From: Ptiloglossa arizonensis | Lineage: Eukaryota; Arthropoda; Insecta; Hymenoptera; Colletidae | Direction of reading: 5' to 3' | Length of the DNA stretch: 64,000 bases | Assembly (NCBI RefSeq): GCF_051014685.1 | Contig: NW_027479735.1 | Coordinates: 1 to 64,000, forward strand | Position numbers and translations under genes: made by a program | Shown here: positions 32,582 to 48,000 of the stretch, in pieces | Numbering within the stretch: position 1 is the first letter of the stretch | Layout: every line of letters begins with the position of its first letter | Notes under the pieces: generated by a model | Database searches by the model: none | What the model was told of the DNA's origin: nothing | The model's input: only the letters and a program-made list of their open reading frames with translations

Positions 32582-34560
32582 TATAACGTTAGAGGTATAA
32601 CGTATATCGTATAACGTATAGACGTATAACGAGTATAACGTATAACGTATAACGTATAACGTATAACGTTATAACGCATAACGTATAACGTATGACGTAT
32701 AACGTATATACGTATAACGTATAACGTATAACGTATATCGTATAACATATAACGCATAACGTATATCGTATACCGTATAACGTATAACGTATAACGTATA
32801 ACGTATAACGTATAACGCCTAACGAATAACGTATAACGTATAACCTATGACGTATAACGTATAACGTATAACGTATAACGTTAATCGTATAACGTATAAC
32901 GTATAACGTATTACGTATATCGTATACCGTATAACGTATAACGTATAACGTATAACGTATAAGGTATAACGTATAACGTATAACGTACAATGTTATAACG
33001 TATAACGTTAACGTACAAACGTATAACGCATAACGTATAACGTATAACGTATAACGTATAACGTATAACGTATAACGCATAACGCCTAACGACGTGTAAC
33101 GTATGACCTATGACGTATAACGTATAACGTATAACGTATCACGTATATCGTATAACGTATAACGTATAACGTATAACCGTCTAACGTATAACGTATAACG
33201 TATAACGTATAACGTAATCGTATAACGTATAACGTATTAACGTATAACGATAACGTATAACGTATAACGTATAACGTAAACGTATAACGTATAACGTATA
33301 ACGTATAACGTAGAACGTATAACATGTAATGTATAACGTATAACGTATAACGTATAACGTATAACGTATAACGTATAACGTATAACGTATAACGTATAAC
33401 GTTATAACGTATAACGTATAACGTTATAACGTATAACGTATAACGTATAACGTATTTACGTATAACGTACAACGTATACCGTATCACGTATAATGTATTA
33501 CGAATAACGTATAACGTATAACGTATAACGTATAACGTAAACGTACAACGTATACCGTATCACGTATAACTGCATAACGTATATCGTATACCGTATAACG
33601 TATAACGTATCAACGTATAACGTATAACGTATAACGTATAACGCCTAACGAATAACGTATAACGTATAACCTATGACGTATAACGTATAACGTATAACGT
33701 ATAACGTAATATCGTATAACGTATAACGTATAACGTTATTACGTATAACGTATAACGTATAACGTATAACGTATTACGTATAACGTATAACGTATCACGA
33801 ATAACGTATACCGTATAACGTATAACATATAACGCATAACGTATAACGTATAACTATAACGTATAAAGTATGAACGTATAACGTATAACTCTATAACCTA
33901 TAACGTATAACGTATAACGTATAACGTATAAACGTATAACGTATAACGTATAACCGTATAACGTATAACGTATAACGTAAAACGTAACTATAACGTATAA
34001 CGTATAACGTATAGACGTATAGCGTATAACGTATAACGTATAACGTATATCGTAAAACGTATACGTATAACGTATAACGTATAACGTAAACCGTATAACG
34101 CATAACGTATAACGTATCACGTATAACGTATCGTATAACGTATCACGTATAACGTATAACGTATAACGTATAACGTATAACGTATAACGTATAACGTATA
34201 ACGTATAACGTATAACGTATAACGTATACGTATATCGTTAAAACGTATAACGTGTAACGTATAACGTGTAACGTATAACGTATAACGTATAACGTAAAAC
34301 GTATAACGTATAACGTATAACGTATAATGTATTACGAATAACGTGTAACGTATAACGTATAACGTATAACGTATAACGTATAACGTATAACGTATATCGT
34401 ATAACATATAGACGCATAACGTATATCGTATACCGTATAACGTATAACGTATAACGTATAACGTATAACGTATAACGCCTAACGAATAACGTATAACGTA
34501 TAACCTATGACGTTATAACGTATAACGTATAACGTACAACGTATACCGTATCACGGATAA
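32582..34560 (-). repeat. Internal indel-rich patch
   Basis: The regular array breaks down into units with 1-2 bp indels, for example CGTTAGAGGTATAACG at 32,588, GTATAACCGTCTAACG near 33,175, GTATTAACG near 33,236, GCCTAACGACGTGTAACG near 33,085 and CATATAGACGCATAACG near 34,396. The marker order of 32,750-33,560 follows that of the clean segment 22,760-23,500, for example AAGGTATAACG, TACAATG and then a GCCTAACG block. It is therefore a family A segment with added noise, not a new repeat. It separates families A and B. Likely a poorly polished stretch or a junction bridged by few reads. Confidence 0.75.
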
Positions 34561-37500
34561 TGTATTACGAATAACGTGTAACGTATAACGTATAACGTAT
34601 AACGTATAACGTATAACGTATATCGTATAACATATAACGCATAACGTATATCGCATAACGCATAACGTATAACGTATACCGTATAACGTATAACGTATAA
34701 CGTATAACGTATAAGGTATAACGTATAACGTATAACGTACAATGTATAACGTATAACGTATAACGTAAAACGTATAACGTATAACGTATAACGTATAACG
34801 TATAACGTATAACGTATAACGTATAACGTATAACGTATAACGTATAACGTATAACGTATAACGTATAACGAATAACGTATAACGTATAACGTATAACGTA
34901 TAACGCCTAACGAATAACGTATAACGTATAACCTATGACGTATAACGTATAACGTATAACGTATAACGTATAACGTATAACGTATAACGTATAACGTATA
35001 ACGTATAACGTATAACGTATAACGTATAACGTATAACGTAGAACGTATAACATGTAACGTACAACGTATAACGTAGAACGTATAACATGTAACGTATAAC
35101 GCATAACGTATAACGTATAACGTATAACGTATAACGTATAACATATAACGTATAACGTATAACGTATAACGTATAACGTATAACGTATAACGTATAACGT
35201 ATAACGTATAACGTATAACGTATAACGTATAACGTACAACGTATACCGTATCACGTATAATGTATTACGAATAACGTGTAACGTATAACGTATAACGTAT
35301 AACGTATAACGTATAACGTATAACGTATAACGTATAACGTATAACGTATAACGTACAACGTATACCGTATCACGTATAATGTATTACGAATAACGTGTAA
35401 CGTATAATGTATTACGAATAACGTGTAACGTATAACGTATAACGTATAACGTATAACGTATAACGTATATCGTATAACATATAACGCATAACGTATATCG
35501 TATAACGCATAACGTATAACGTATACCGTATAACGTATAACGTATAACGTATAACGTATAACGTATAAGGTATAACGTATAACGTATAACGTACAATGTA
35601 TAACGTATAACGTATAACGTATAACGTATAACGTATAACGTATAACGTATAACGTATAACGTATAACGTATAACGTATAACGTATAACGTATAACGTATA
35701 ACGTATAACGTATAACGCCTAACGAATAACGTATAACGTATAACCTATGACGTATAACGTATAACGTATAACGTATAACGTACAACGTATACCGTATCAC
35801 GTATAATGTATTACGAATAACGTGTAACGTATAACGTATAACGTATAACGTATAACGTATAACGTATATCGTATAACATATAACGCATAACGTATATCGT
35901 ATAACGCATAACGTATAACGTATACCGTATAACGTATAACGTATAACGTATAACGTATAAGGTATAACGTATAACGTATAACGTACAATGTATAACGTAT
36001 AACGTATAACGTAAAACGTATAACGTATAACGTATAACGTATAACGTATAACGTATAACGTATAACGTATAACGTATAACGTATAACGTATAACGTATAA
36101 CGTATAACGTATAACGAATAACGTATAACGTATAACGTATAACGTATAACGCCTAACGAATAACGTATAACGTATAACCTATGACGTATAACGTATAACG
36201 TATAACGTATAACGTATAACGTATAACGTATAACGCATAACGTATAACGTATAACGTATAACGTATAACGTATAACGTAGAACGTATAACATGTAACGTA
36301 CAACGTATAACGTAGAACGTATAACATGTAACGTATAACGCATAACGTATAACGTATAACGTATAATGTATAACGTATAACGTATAACGTATAACGTATA
36401 ACGTATAACGTATAACGTATAACGTATAACGTATAACGTATAACGTATAACGTATAACGTATAACGTATAACGTATAACGTACAACGTATACCGTATCAC
36501 GTATAATGTATTACGAATAACGTGTAACGTATAACGTATAACGTATAACGTATAACGTATAACGTATAACGTATAACGTATAACGTATAACGTATAACGT
36601 ACAACGTATACCGTATCACGTATAATGTATTACGAATAACGTGTAACGTATAACGTATAACGTATAACGTATAACGTATAACGTATATCGTATAACATAT
36701 AACGCATAACGTATATCGTATAACGCATAACGTATAACGTATACCGTATAACGTATAACGTATAACGTATAACGTATAACGTATAAGGTATAACGTATAA
36801 CGTATAACGTACAATGTATAACGTATAACGTATAACGTATAACGTAAAACGTATAACGTATAACGTATAACGTATAACGTATAACGTATAACGTATAACG
36901 TATAACGTATAACGTATAACGTATAACGTATAACGTATAACGTATAACGTATAACGTATAACGTATAACGTATAACGTATAACGTATAACGCCTAACGAA
37001 TAACGTATAACGTATAACCTATGACGTATAACGTATAGCGTATAACGTATAACGTATAACGTATAACGTATAACGTATAACGTATAACGTATAACGTATA
37101 ACGTATAACGTATAACGTATAACGTAGAACGTATAACATGTAACGTATAACGTATAACGTAGAACGTATAACATGTAACGTGTAACGCATAACGTATAAC
37201 GTATAACGTATAACGTATAACGTATAACGTATAACGTATAACGTATAACGTATAACGTATAACGTATAACGTATAACGTATAACGTATAACGTATAACGT
37301 ATAACGTATAACGTATAACGTATAACGTATAACGTACAACGTATACCGTATCACGTATAATGTATTACGAATAACGTGTAACGTATAACGTATAACGTAT
37401 AACGTATAAGGTATAACGTATAACGTATAACGTACAATGTATAACGTATAACGTATAACGTATAACGTATAACGTATAACGTATAACGTATAACGTATAA

Positions 37501-40500
37501 CGCCTAACGAATAACGTATAACGTATAACCTATGACGTATAACGTATAACGTATAACGTATAACGTACAACGTATACCGTATCACGTATAATGTATTACG
37601 AATAACGTGTAACGTATAACGTATAACGTATAACGTATAACGTATAACGTATATCGTATAACATATAACGCATAACGTATATCGTATAACGCATAACGTA
37701 TAACGTATACCGTATAACGTATAACGTATAACGTATAACGTATAACGTATAGCGTATAACGTATAACGTATAACGTATATCGTAAAACGTATAACGTATA
37801 ACGTATAACGTATAACGTAAACCGTATAACGCATAACGTATAACGTATCACGTATAACGTATCACGTATAACGTATCACGTATAACGTATAACGTATAAC
37901 GTATAACGTATAACGTAGAACGTATAACATGTAACGTATAACGTATAACGTAGAACGTATAACATGTAACGTGTAACGCATAACGTATAACGTATAACGT
38001 ATAACGTATAACGTATAACGTATAACGTATAACGTATAACGTATAACGTATAACGTATAACGTATAACGCCTAACGAATAACGTATAACGTATAACCTAT
38101 GACGTATAACGTATAACGTATAACGTATAACGTACAACGTATACCGTATCACGTATAATGTATTACGAATAACGTGTAACGTATAACGTATAACGTATAA
38201 CGTATAACGTATAACGTATATCGTATAACATATAACGCATAACGTATATCGTATAACGCATAACGTATAACGTATACCGTATAACGTATAACGTATAACG
38301 TATAACGTATAAGGTATAACGTATAACGTATAACGTACAATGTATAACGTATAACGTATAACGTAAAACGTATAACGTATAACGTATAACGTATAACGTA
38401 TAACGTATAACGTATAACGTATAACGAATAACGTATAACGTATAACGTATAACGTATAACGCCTAACGAATAACGTATAACGTATAACCTATGACGTATA
38501 ACGTATAACGTATAACGTATAACGTATAACGTATAACGTATAACGTATAACGTATAACGTATAACGTATAACGTATAACGTATAACGTAGAACGTATAAC
38601 ATGTAACGTACAACGTATAACGTAGAACGTATAACATGTAACGTATAACGCATAACGTATAACGTATAACGTATAACGTATAACGTATAACGTATAACGT
38701 ATAACGTATAACGTATAACGTATAACGTATAACGTATAACGTATAACGTATAACGTATAACGTATAACGTATAACGTATAACGTATAACGTATAACGTAC
38801 AACGTATACCGTATCACGTATAATGTATTACGAATAACGTGTAACGTATAATGTATTACGAATAACGTGTAACGTATAACGTATAACGTATAACGTATAA
38901 CGTATAACGTATATCGTATAACATATAACGCATAACGTATATCGTATAACGCATAACGTATAACGTATACCGTATAACGTATAACGTATAACGTATAACG
39001 TATAACGTATAAGGTATAACGTATAACGTATAACGTACAATGTATAACGTATAACGTATAACGTATAACGTATAACGTATAACGTATAACGTATAACGTA
39101 TAACGTATAACGTATAACGTATAACGTATAACGTATAACGTATAACGTATAACGTATAACGTATAACGCCTAACGAATAACGTATAACGTATAACCTATG
39201 ACGTATAACGTATAACGTATAACGTATAACGTACAACGTATACCGTATCACGTATAATGTATTACGAATAACGTGTAACGTATAACGTATAACGTATAAC
39301 GTATAACGTATAACGTATATCGTATAACATATAACGCATAACGTATATCGTATAACGCATAACGTATAACGTATACCGTATAACGTATAACGTATAACGT
39401 ATAACGTATAAGGTATAACGTATAACGTATAACGTACAATGTATAACGTATAACGTATAACGTAAAACGTATAACGTATAACGTATAACGTATAACGTAT
39501 AACGTATAACGTATAACGTATAACGTATAACGTATAACGTATAACGTATAACGTATAACGTATAACGAATAACGTATAACGTATAACGTATAACGTATAA
39601 CGCCTAACGAATAACGTATAACGTATAACCTATGACGTATAACGTATAACGTATAACGTATAACGTATAACGTATAACGTATAACGTATAACGTATAACG
39701 TATAACGTATAACGTATAACGTATAACGTAGAACGTATAACATGTAACGTACAACGTATAACGTAGAACGTATAACATGTAACGTATAACGCATAACGTA
39801 TAACGTATAACGTATAACGTATAACGTATAACGTATAACGTATAACGTATAACGTATAACGTATAACGTATAACGTATAACGTATAACGTATAACGTATA
39901 ACGTATAACGTATAACGTATAACGTATAACGTACAACGTATACCGTATCACGTATAATGTATTACGAATAACGTGTAACGTATAACGTATAACGTATAAC
40001 GTATAACGTATAACGTATAACGTATAACGTATAACGTATAACGTATAACGTACAACGTATACCGTATCACGTATAATGTATTACGAATAACGTGTAACGT
40101 ATAACGTATAACGTATAACGTATAACGTATAACGTATATCGTATAACATATAACGCATAACGTATATCGTATAACGCATAACGTATAACGTATACCGTAT
40201 AACGTATAACGTATAACGTATAACGTATAACGTATAAGGTATAACGTATAACGTATAACGTACAATGTATAACGTATAACGTATAACGTATAACGTAAAA
40301 CGTATAACGTATAACGTATAACGTATAACGTATAACGTATAACGTATAACGTATAACGTATAACGTATAACGTATAACGTATAACGTATAACGTATAACG
40401 TATAACGTATAACGTATAACGTATAACGTATAACGTATAACGCCTAACGAATAACGTATAACGTATAACCTATGACGTATAACGTATAGCGTATAACGTA

Positions 40501-41150
40501 TAACGTATAACGTATAACGTATAACGTATAACGTATAACGTATAACGTATAACGTATAACGTATAACGTATAACGTAGAACGTATAACATGTAACGTATA
40601 ACGTATAACGTAGAACGTATAACATGTAACGTGTAACGCATAACGTATAACGTATAACGTATAACGTATAACGTATAACGTATAACGTATAACGTATAAC
40701 GTATAACGTATAACGTATAACGTATAACGTATAACGTATAACGTATAACGTATAACGTATAACGTACAACGTATACCGTATCACGTATAATGTATTACGA
40801 ATAACGTGTAACGTATAACGTATAACGTATAACGTATAACGTATAACGTATAACGTATAACGTATAACGTATAACGTATAACGTATAACGTATAACGTAT
40901 AACGTATAACGTATAACGTACAACGTATACCGTATCACGTATAATGTATTACGAATAACGTGTAACGTATAACGTATAACGTATAACGTATAACGTATAA
41001 CGTATAACGTATAACGTATAACGTATAAGGTATAACGTATAACGTATAACGTATAACGTATAACGTATAACGTATAACGTATAACGTATAACGTATAACG
41101 TATAACGTATAACGTATAACGTATAACGTATAACGTATAACGTATAACGT
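34561..41150 (-). repeat. Higher-order repeat family B
   Basis: This is a clean TATAACG array. Its signature is TATATCGTATAACGCATAACG (family A has TATACCG at that point), together with paired GTAGAACGTATAACATG units and a marker reading TACAACGTATACCG, TATCACG, TAATGTATTACG. The GCCTAACG marker starts at 34,905, 35,717, 36,151, 36,991, 37,502, 38,069, 38,461, 39,168, 39,602 and 40,442. The intervals are 812, 434, 840, 511, 567, 392, 707, 434 and 840 bp, every one a multiple of 7. No register-shift element is present. The downstream edge with family C is placed approximately, where GCCTAACG stops and GTATGACGTACAACG begins (41,282). Confidence 0.85.
35717..40456 (-). repeat. Exact 3,451-bp (493-unit) duplication
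   Basis: GCCTAACG markers at 35,717, 36,151 and 36,991 recur at 39,168, 39,602 and 40,442, each displaced by exactly 3,451 bp (7 x 493). The segment 36,497-36,814 has the same variant order as 39,948-40,265 at the same offset. The interval sums 434+840+511+567+392+707 add to 3,451, so the tandem period is closed. Local copies can differ by single substitutions: GTATAATGTATAACG near 36,363 is not seen at the matching position near 39,814. Either a recent in-register amplification or a duplicated assembly path would explain it. Confidence 0.88.
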
Positions 41151-42018
41151 ATAACGTATCACGAATAACGTAAAACGCATAACGTATAACGTATAACGTA
41201 TAACGTATAACGTATAACGTTAAACGTATAACGTATAACGTATAACGTATAACGTATAACGTATAACGTATAACGTATAACGTATGACGTACAACGTATA
41301 CCGTATCACGTATAATGTATTACGAATAACGTGTAACGTATAACGTATAACGTATAGCGTATAACGTATAACGTATAACGTGTAACGTATAACGTATAAC
41401 GTATAACGTATAACGTATAACGTATAACGTATAACGTATAACGTATGACGTATAACGTATAACGTATAACCTATAGCGTATAACGTATAACGTATAACGT
41501 ATAACGTATAACGTATAACGTATAACGTATAACGCATAACGTATAACGTGTAACGTATAACGTATAACGTATAACGTAAAACGTATAACGTATAACGTAT
41601 AACGTATGACGTATGACGTACAACGTATACCGTATCACGTATAATGTATTACGAATAACGTGTAACGTATAACGTATAACGTATAGCGTATAACGTATAA
41701 CGTATAACGTGTAACGTATAACGTATAACGTATAACGTATAACGTATAACGTATAACGTATAACGTATAACGTATAACGTATGACGTATAACGTATAACG
41801 TAAAACGTATAACGTATAACGTATAACGTATAACGTAAAACGTATAACGCATAACGTATAACGTATACCGTATAACGTATAACGTATAACGTATAACGTA
41901 TAAGGTATAACGTATAACGTATAACGTACAATGTATAACGTATAACGTATAACGTAAAACGTATAACGTATATCGTATAACGTATAACGAATAACGTAAA
42001 ACGTATAAGGCATAACGT

Positions 42019-45000
42019 ATTATATAACGTATAACGTATAACGTATAACGTATAACGTATAACGTATAACGTATGACGTACAACGTATACCTTATCACGT
42101 ATAATGTATTACGAATAACGTGTAACGTATAACGTATAACGTATAACGTATAACGTATAACGTATAACGTATAACGTATAACGTATGACGTACAACGTAT
42201 ACCGTATCACGTATAATGTATTACGAATAACGTGTAACGTATAACGTATAACGTATAACGTATCACGTATAACGTATAACGTATAACGGATAACGTATAA
42301 CGTATAACGTATAACGTATAACGTATAACGTATAACGTATAACGTATAACGTATAACGTATATCGTAAAACGTATAACGTGTAACGTATAACGTGTAACA
42401 TATAACGTATAACGTATAACGTAAAACGTATAACGTATAACGTATAACGTATAACGTATGACGTACAACGTATACCGTATCACGTATAATGTATTACGAA
42501 TAACGTGTAACGTATAACGTATAACGTATAGCGTATAACGTATAACGTATAACGTATAACGTATAACGTATAACGTATAACGTATAACGTATAACGTATA
42601 ACGTATAAGGTATAACGTATAACGTATAACGTATAACGTATGACGTACAACGTATACCGTATCACGTATAATGTGTTACGAATAACGTGTAACGTATAAC
42701 GTATAACGCATAACGTATAACGAATAACGTAAAACGTATAACGCATAACGTATTATATAACGTATAACGTATAACGTATAACGTATAACGTATAACGTAT
42801 AACGTATAACGTATAACGTATAACGTATAACGTATAACGTACAATGTATAACGTATAACGTATAACGTAAAACGTATAACGTATAACGTATAACGTATAA
42901 CGTAAAACGTATAACGTATAACGTATAACGTATAACGTATAACGTATAACGTATAACGTATAACGTATGACGTACAACGTATACCGTATCACGTATAATG
43001 TGTTACGAATAACGTGTAACGTATAACGTATAACGTATAACGTAAAACGTATAACGCATAACGTATAACGTATACCGTATAACGTATAACGTATAACGTA
43101 TAACGTATAAGGTATAACGTATAACGTATAACGTACAATGTATAACGTATAACGTATAACGTATAACGTATAACGTATCACGAATAACGTAAAACGCATA
43201 ACGTATAACGTATAACGTATAACGTATAACGTATAACGTTAAACGTATAACGTATAACGTATAACGTATAACGTATAACGTATAACGTATAACGTATGAC
43301 GTACAACGTATACCGTATCACGTATAATGTATTACGAATAACGTGTAACGTATAACGTATAACGTATAGCGTATAACGTATAACGTATAACGTGTAACGT
43401 ATAACGTATAACGTATAACGTATAACGTATAACGTATAACGTATAACGTATAACGTATAACGTATAACGTATAACGTATAACGTGTAACGTATAACGTAT
43501 AACGTATAACGTAAAACGTATAACGTATAACGTATAACGTATAACGTATGACGTACAACGTATACCGTATCACGTATAATGTATTACGAATAACGTGTAA
43601 CGTATAACGTATAACGTATAGCGTATAACGTATAACGTATAACGTGTAACGTATAACGTATAACGTATAACGTATAACGTATAACGTATAACGTATAACG
43701 TATAACGTATGACGTATAACGTATAACGTAAAACGTATAACGTATAACGTATAACGTATAACGTAAAACGTATAACGCATAACGTATAACGTATACCGTA
43801 TAACGTATAACGTATAACGTATAACGTATAAGGTATAACGTATAACGTATAACGTACAATGTATAACGTATAACGTATAACGTAAAACGTATAACGTATA
43901 TCGTATAACGTATAACGAATAACGTAAAACGTATAAGGCATAACGTATTATATAACGTATAACGTATAACGTATAACGTATAACGTATAACGTATAACGT
44001 ATGACGTACAACGTATACCTTATCACGTATAATGTATTACGAATAACGTGTAACGTATAACGTATAACGTATAACGTATAACGTATAACGTATAACGTAT
44101 AACGTATAACGTATGACGTACAACGTATACCGTATCACGTATAATGTATTACGAATAACGTGTAACGTATAACGTATAACGTATAACGTATCACGTATAA
44201 CGTATAACGTATAACGTATAACGTATAACGTATAACGTATAACGTATAACGTATAACGTATAACGTATAACGTATAACGTATAACGTATATCGTAAAACG
44301 TATAACGTGTAACGTATAACGTGTAACATATAACGTATAACGTATAACGTAAAACGTATAACGTATAACGTATAACGTATAACGTATGACGTACAACGTA
44401 TACCGTATCACGTATAATGTATTACGAATAACGTGTAACGTATAACGTATAACGTATAGCGTATAACGTATAACGTATAACGTATAACGTATAACGTATA
44501 ACGTATAACGTATAACGTATAACGTATAACGTATAAGGTATAACGTATAACGTATAACGTATAACGTATGACGTACAACGTATACCGTATCACGTATAAT
44601 GTGTTACGAATAACGTGTAACGTATAACGTATAACGCATAACGTATAACGAATAACGTAAAACGTATAACGCATAACGTATTATATAACGTATAACGTAT
44701 AACGTATAACGTATAACGTATAACGTATAACGTATAACGTATAACGTATAACGTATAACGTACAATGTATAACGTATAACGTATAACGTAAAACGTATAA
44801 CGTATAACGTATAACGTATAACGTAAAACGTATAACGTATAACGTATAACGTATAACGTATAACGTATAACGTATAGCGTATAACGTATAACGTATAACG
44901 TATACCGTAAAACGTATAACGTATAACGTATAACGTATAACGTATAACGTATAACGCATAACGAATAACGTATAACGTATAACCTATGACGTATAACGTA

Positions 45001-48000
45001 TAACGTATAACGTATAACATATAACGCATAACGTATATCGTATACCGTATAACGTATAACGTATAACGTATAACGTATAACGTATAACATATGACGTACA
45101 ACGTATACCGTATCACGTATAATGTATTACGTATAACGTATAACGTATAACGTATAACGTATAACGTATAACGTATAACGTATGACGTACAACGTATACC
45201 GTATCACGTATAATGTATTACGAATAACGTGTAACGTATAACGTATAACGTATAACGTATCACGTATAACGTATAACGTATAACGTATAACGTATAACGT
45301 ATAACGTATAACGTATAACGTATAACGTATAACGTATAACGTATAACGTATAACGTATATCGTAAAACGTATAACGTGTAACGTATAACGTGTAACATAT
45401 AACGTATAACGTATAACGTAAAACGTATAACGTATAACGTATAACGTATAACGTATGACGTACAACGTATACCGTATCACGTATAATGTATTACGAATAA
45501 CGTGTAACGTATAACGTATAACGTATAGCGTATAACGTATAACGTATAACGTATAACGTATAACGTATAACGTATAACGTATAACGTATAACGTATAACG
45601 TATAACGTATAAGGTATAACGTATAACGTATAACGTATAACGTATGACGTACAACGTATACCGTATCACGTATAATGTGTTACGAATAACGTGTAACGTA
45701 TAACGTATAACGCATAACGTATAACGAATAACGTAAAACGTATAACGCATAACGTATTATATAACGTATAACGTATAACGTATAACGTATAACGTATAAC
45801 GTATAACGTATAACGTATAACGTATAACGTATAACGTATAACGTATAACGTATAACGTACAATGTATAACGTATAACGTATAACGTAAAACGTATAACGT
45901 ATAACGTATAACGTATAACGTAAAACGTATAACGTATAACGTATAACGTATAACGTATAACGTATAACGTATGACGTATAACGTATAACGTAAAACGTAT
46001 AACGTATAACGTATAACGTATAACGTATAACGTATAGCGTATAACGTATAACGTATAACGTATACCGTAAAACGTATAACGTATAACGTATAACGTATAA
46101 CGTATAACGTATAACGCATAACGAATAACGTATAACGTATAACCTATGACGTATAACGTATAACGTATAACGTATAACATATAACGCATAACCTATATCG
46201 TATACCGTATAACGTATAACGTATAACGTATAACGTATAACGTATAACATATGACGTACAACGTATACCGTATCACGTATAATGTATTACGAATAACGTG
46301 TAACGTATAACGTATAACGTATAACGTATAAAGTATAACGTATAACGTATAACGTATAACGTATGACGTACAACGTATACCGTATCACGTATAATGTGTT
46401 ACGAATAACGTGTAACGTATAACGTATAACGCATAACGTATAACGAATAACGTAAAACGTATAACGCATAACGTATTATATAACGTATAACGTATAACGT
46501 ATAACGTATAACGTATAACGTAAAACGTATAACGTATAACGTATAGCGTATAACGTATAACGTATAACGTATGACGTATAACGTATAACGTAAAACGTAT
46601 AACGTATAACGTATAACGTATAACGTATAACGTATAGCGTATAACGTATAACGTATAACGTATACCGTAAAACGTATAACGTATAACGTATAACGTATAA
46701 CGTATAACGTATAACGCCTAACGAATAACGTGTAACGTATAACCTATGACGTATAACGTATAACGTATAACGTATAACGTATAACGTATAACGTATCACG
46801 TATAACGTAAAACGTATAACGTATAACGTATAACGTATAACGTATGACGTACAACGTATACCGTATCACGTATAATGTATTACGAATAACGTGTAACGTA
46901 TAACGTATAACGTATAGCGTATAACGTATAACGTATAACGTATGACGTATAACGTATAACGTAAAACGTATAACGTATAACGTATAACGTATAACGTATA
47001 ACGTATAGCGTATAACGTATAACGTATAACGTATACCGTAAAACGTATAACGTATAACGTATAACGTATAACGTATAACGTATAACGCCTAACGAATAAC
47101 GTGTAACGTATAACCTATGACGTATAACGTATAACGTATAACGTATAACGTATAACGTATAACGTATAACGTATAACGTATAACGTATAACGTATGACGT
47201 ATAACGTATAACGTAAAACGTATAACGTATAACGTATAACGTATCACGTATAACGTATAACGTATAACGTATAACGTATAACGTATAACGCATAACGTAT
47301 AGCGTATAACGTATAACGTATAACGTATATCGTAAAACGTATAACGTGTAACGTATAACGTGTAACGTATAACGTATAACGTATAACGTATAACGTAAAA
47401 CGTATAACGTAAAACGTATAACGTATAACGTATAACGTATAACATATGACGTACAACGTATACCGTATCACGTATAATGTATTACGAATAACGTGTAACG
47501 TATAACGTATAACGTATAACGTATAAAGTATAACGTATAACGTATAACGTGTAACGTATGACGTACAACGTATACCGTATCACGTATAATGTGTTACGAA
47601 TAACGTGTAACGTATAACGTATAACGCATAACGTATAACGAATAACGTAAAACGTATAACGCATAACGTATTATATAACGTATAACGTATAACGTATAAC
47701 GTATAACGTATAACGTATAACGTATAACGTATAACGTATAGCGTATAACGTATAACGTATAACGTATATCTTAAAACGTATAACGTATAACGTATAACGT
47801 ATAACGTAAAACGTATAACGCATAACGCATAACGTATAACGTATAACGTATAACGTATATCGTAAAACGTATAACGTGTAACGTATAACGTGTAACGTAT
47901 AACGTATAACGTATAACGTATAACGTAAAACGTATAACGTAAAACGTATAACGTATAACGTATAACGTATAACATATGACGTACAACGTATACCGTATCA

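Larger units (their letters stand above)
1..35840. repeat. Long inverted repeat (fold-back palindrome), axis near 18,291
   Basis: Reverse-complementing the left arm reproduces the right arm marker by marker. Anchors near the axis: 17,531-17,580 pairs with 19,005-19,050 (GCCTAACGAATAACG followed by CCTATGA) and 17,340-17,400 pairs with 19,168-19,215 (TATCACGAATAACG followed by TATATCG). Distal anchors: left 14,406, 10,382, 9,564, 7,496, 6,690, 4,885 and 4,077 pair with right 22,076, 25,972, 26,746, 28,759, 29,533, 31,294 and 32,082. An unusual doubled marker at 475-545 pairs with 35,340-35,430, and position 60 pairs with about 35,790. The apparent midpoint drifts smoothly from 18,290 to about 17,925 because the left arm is longer. 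Spacer at the axis is essentially zero. This could be a real inverted duplication, but the error pattern favours a sequencing fold-back. Confidence 0.9.
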
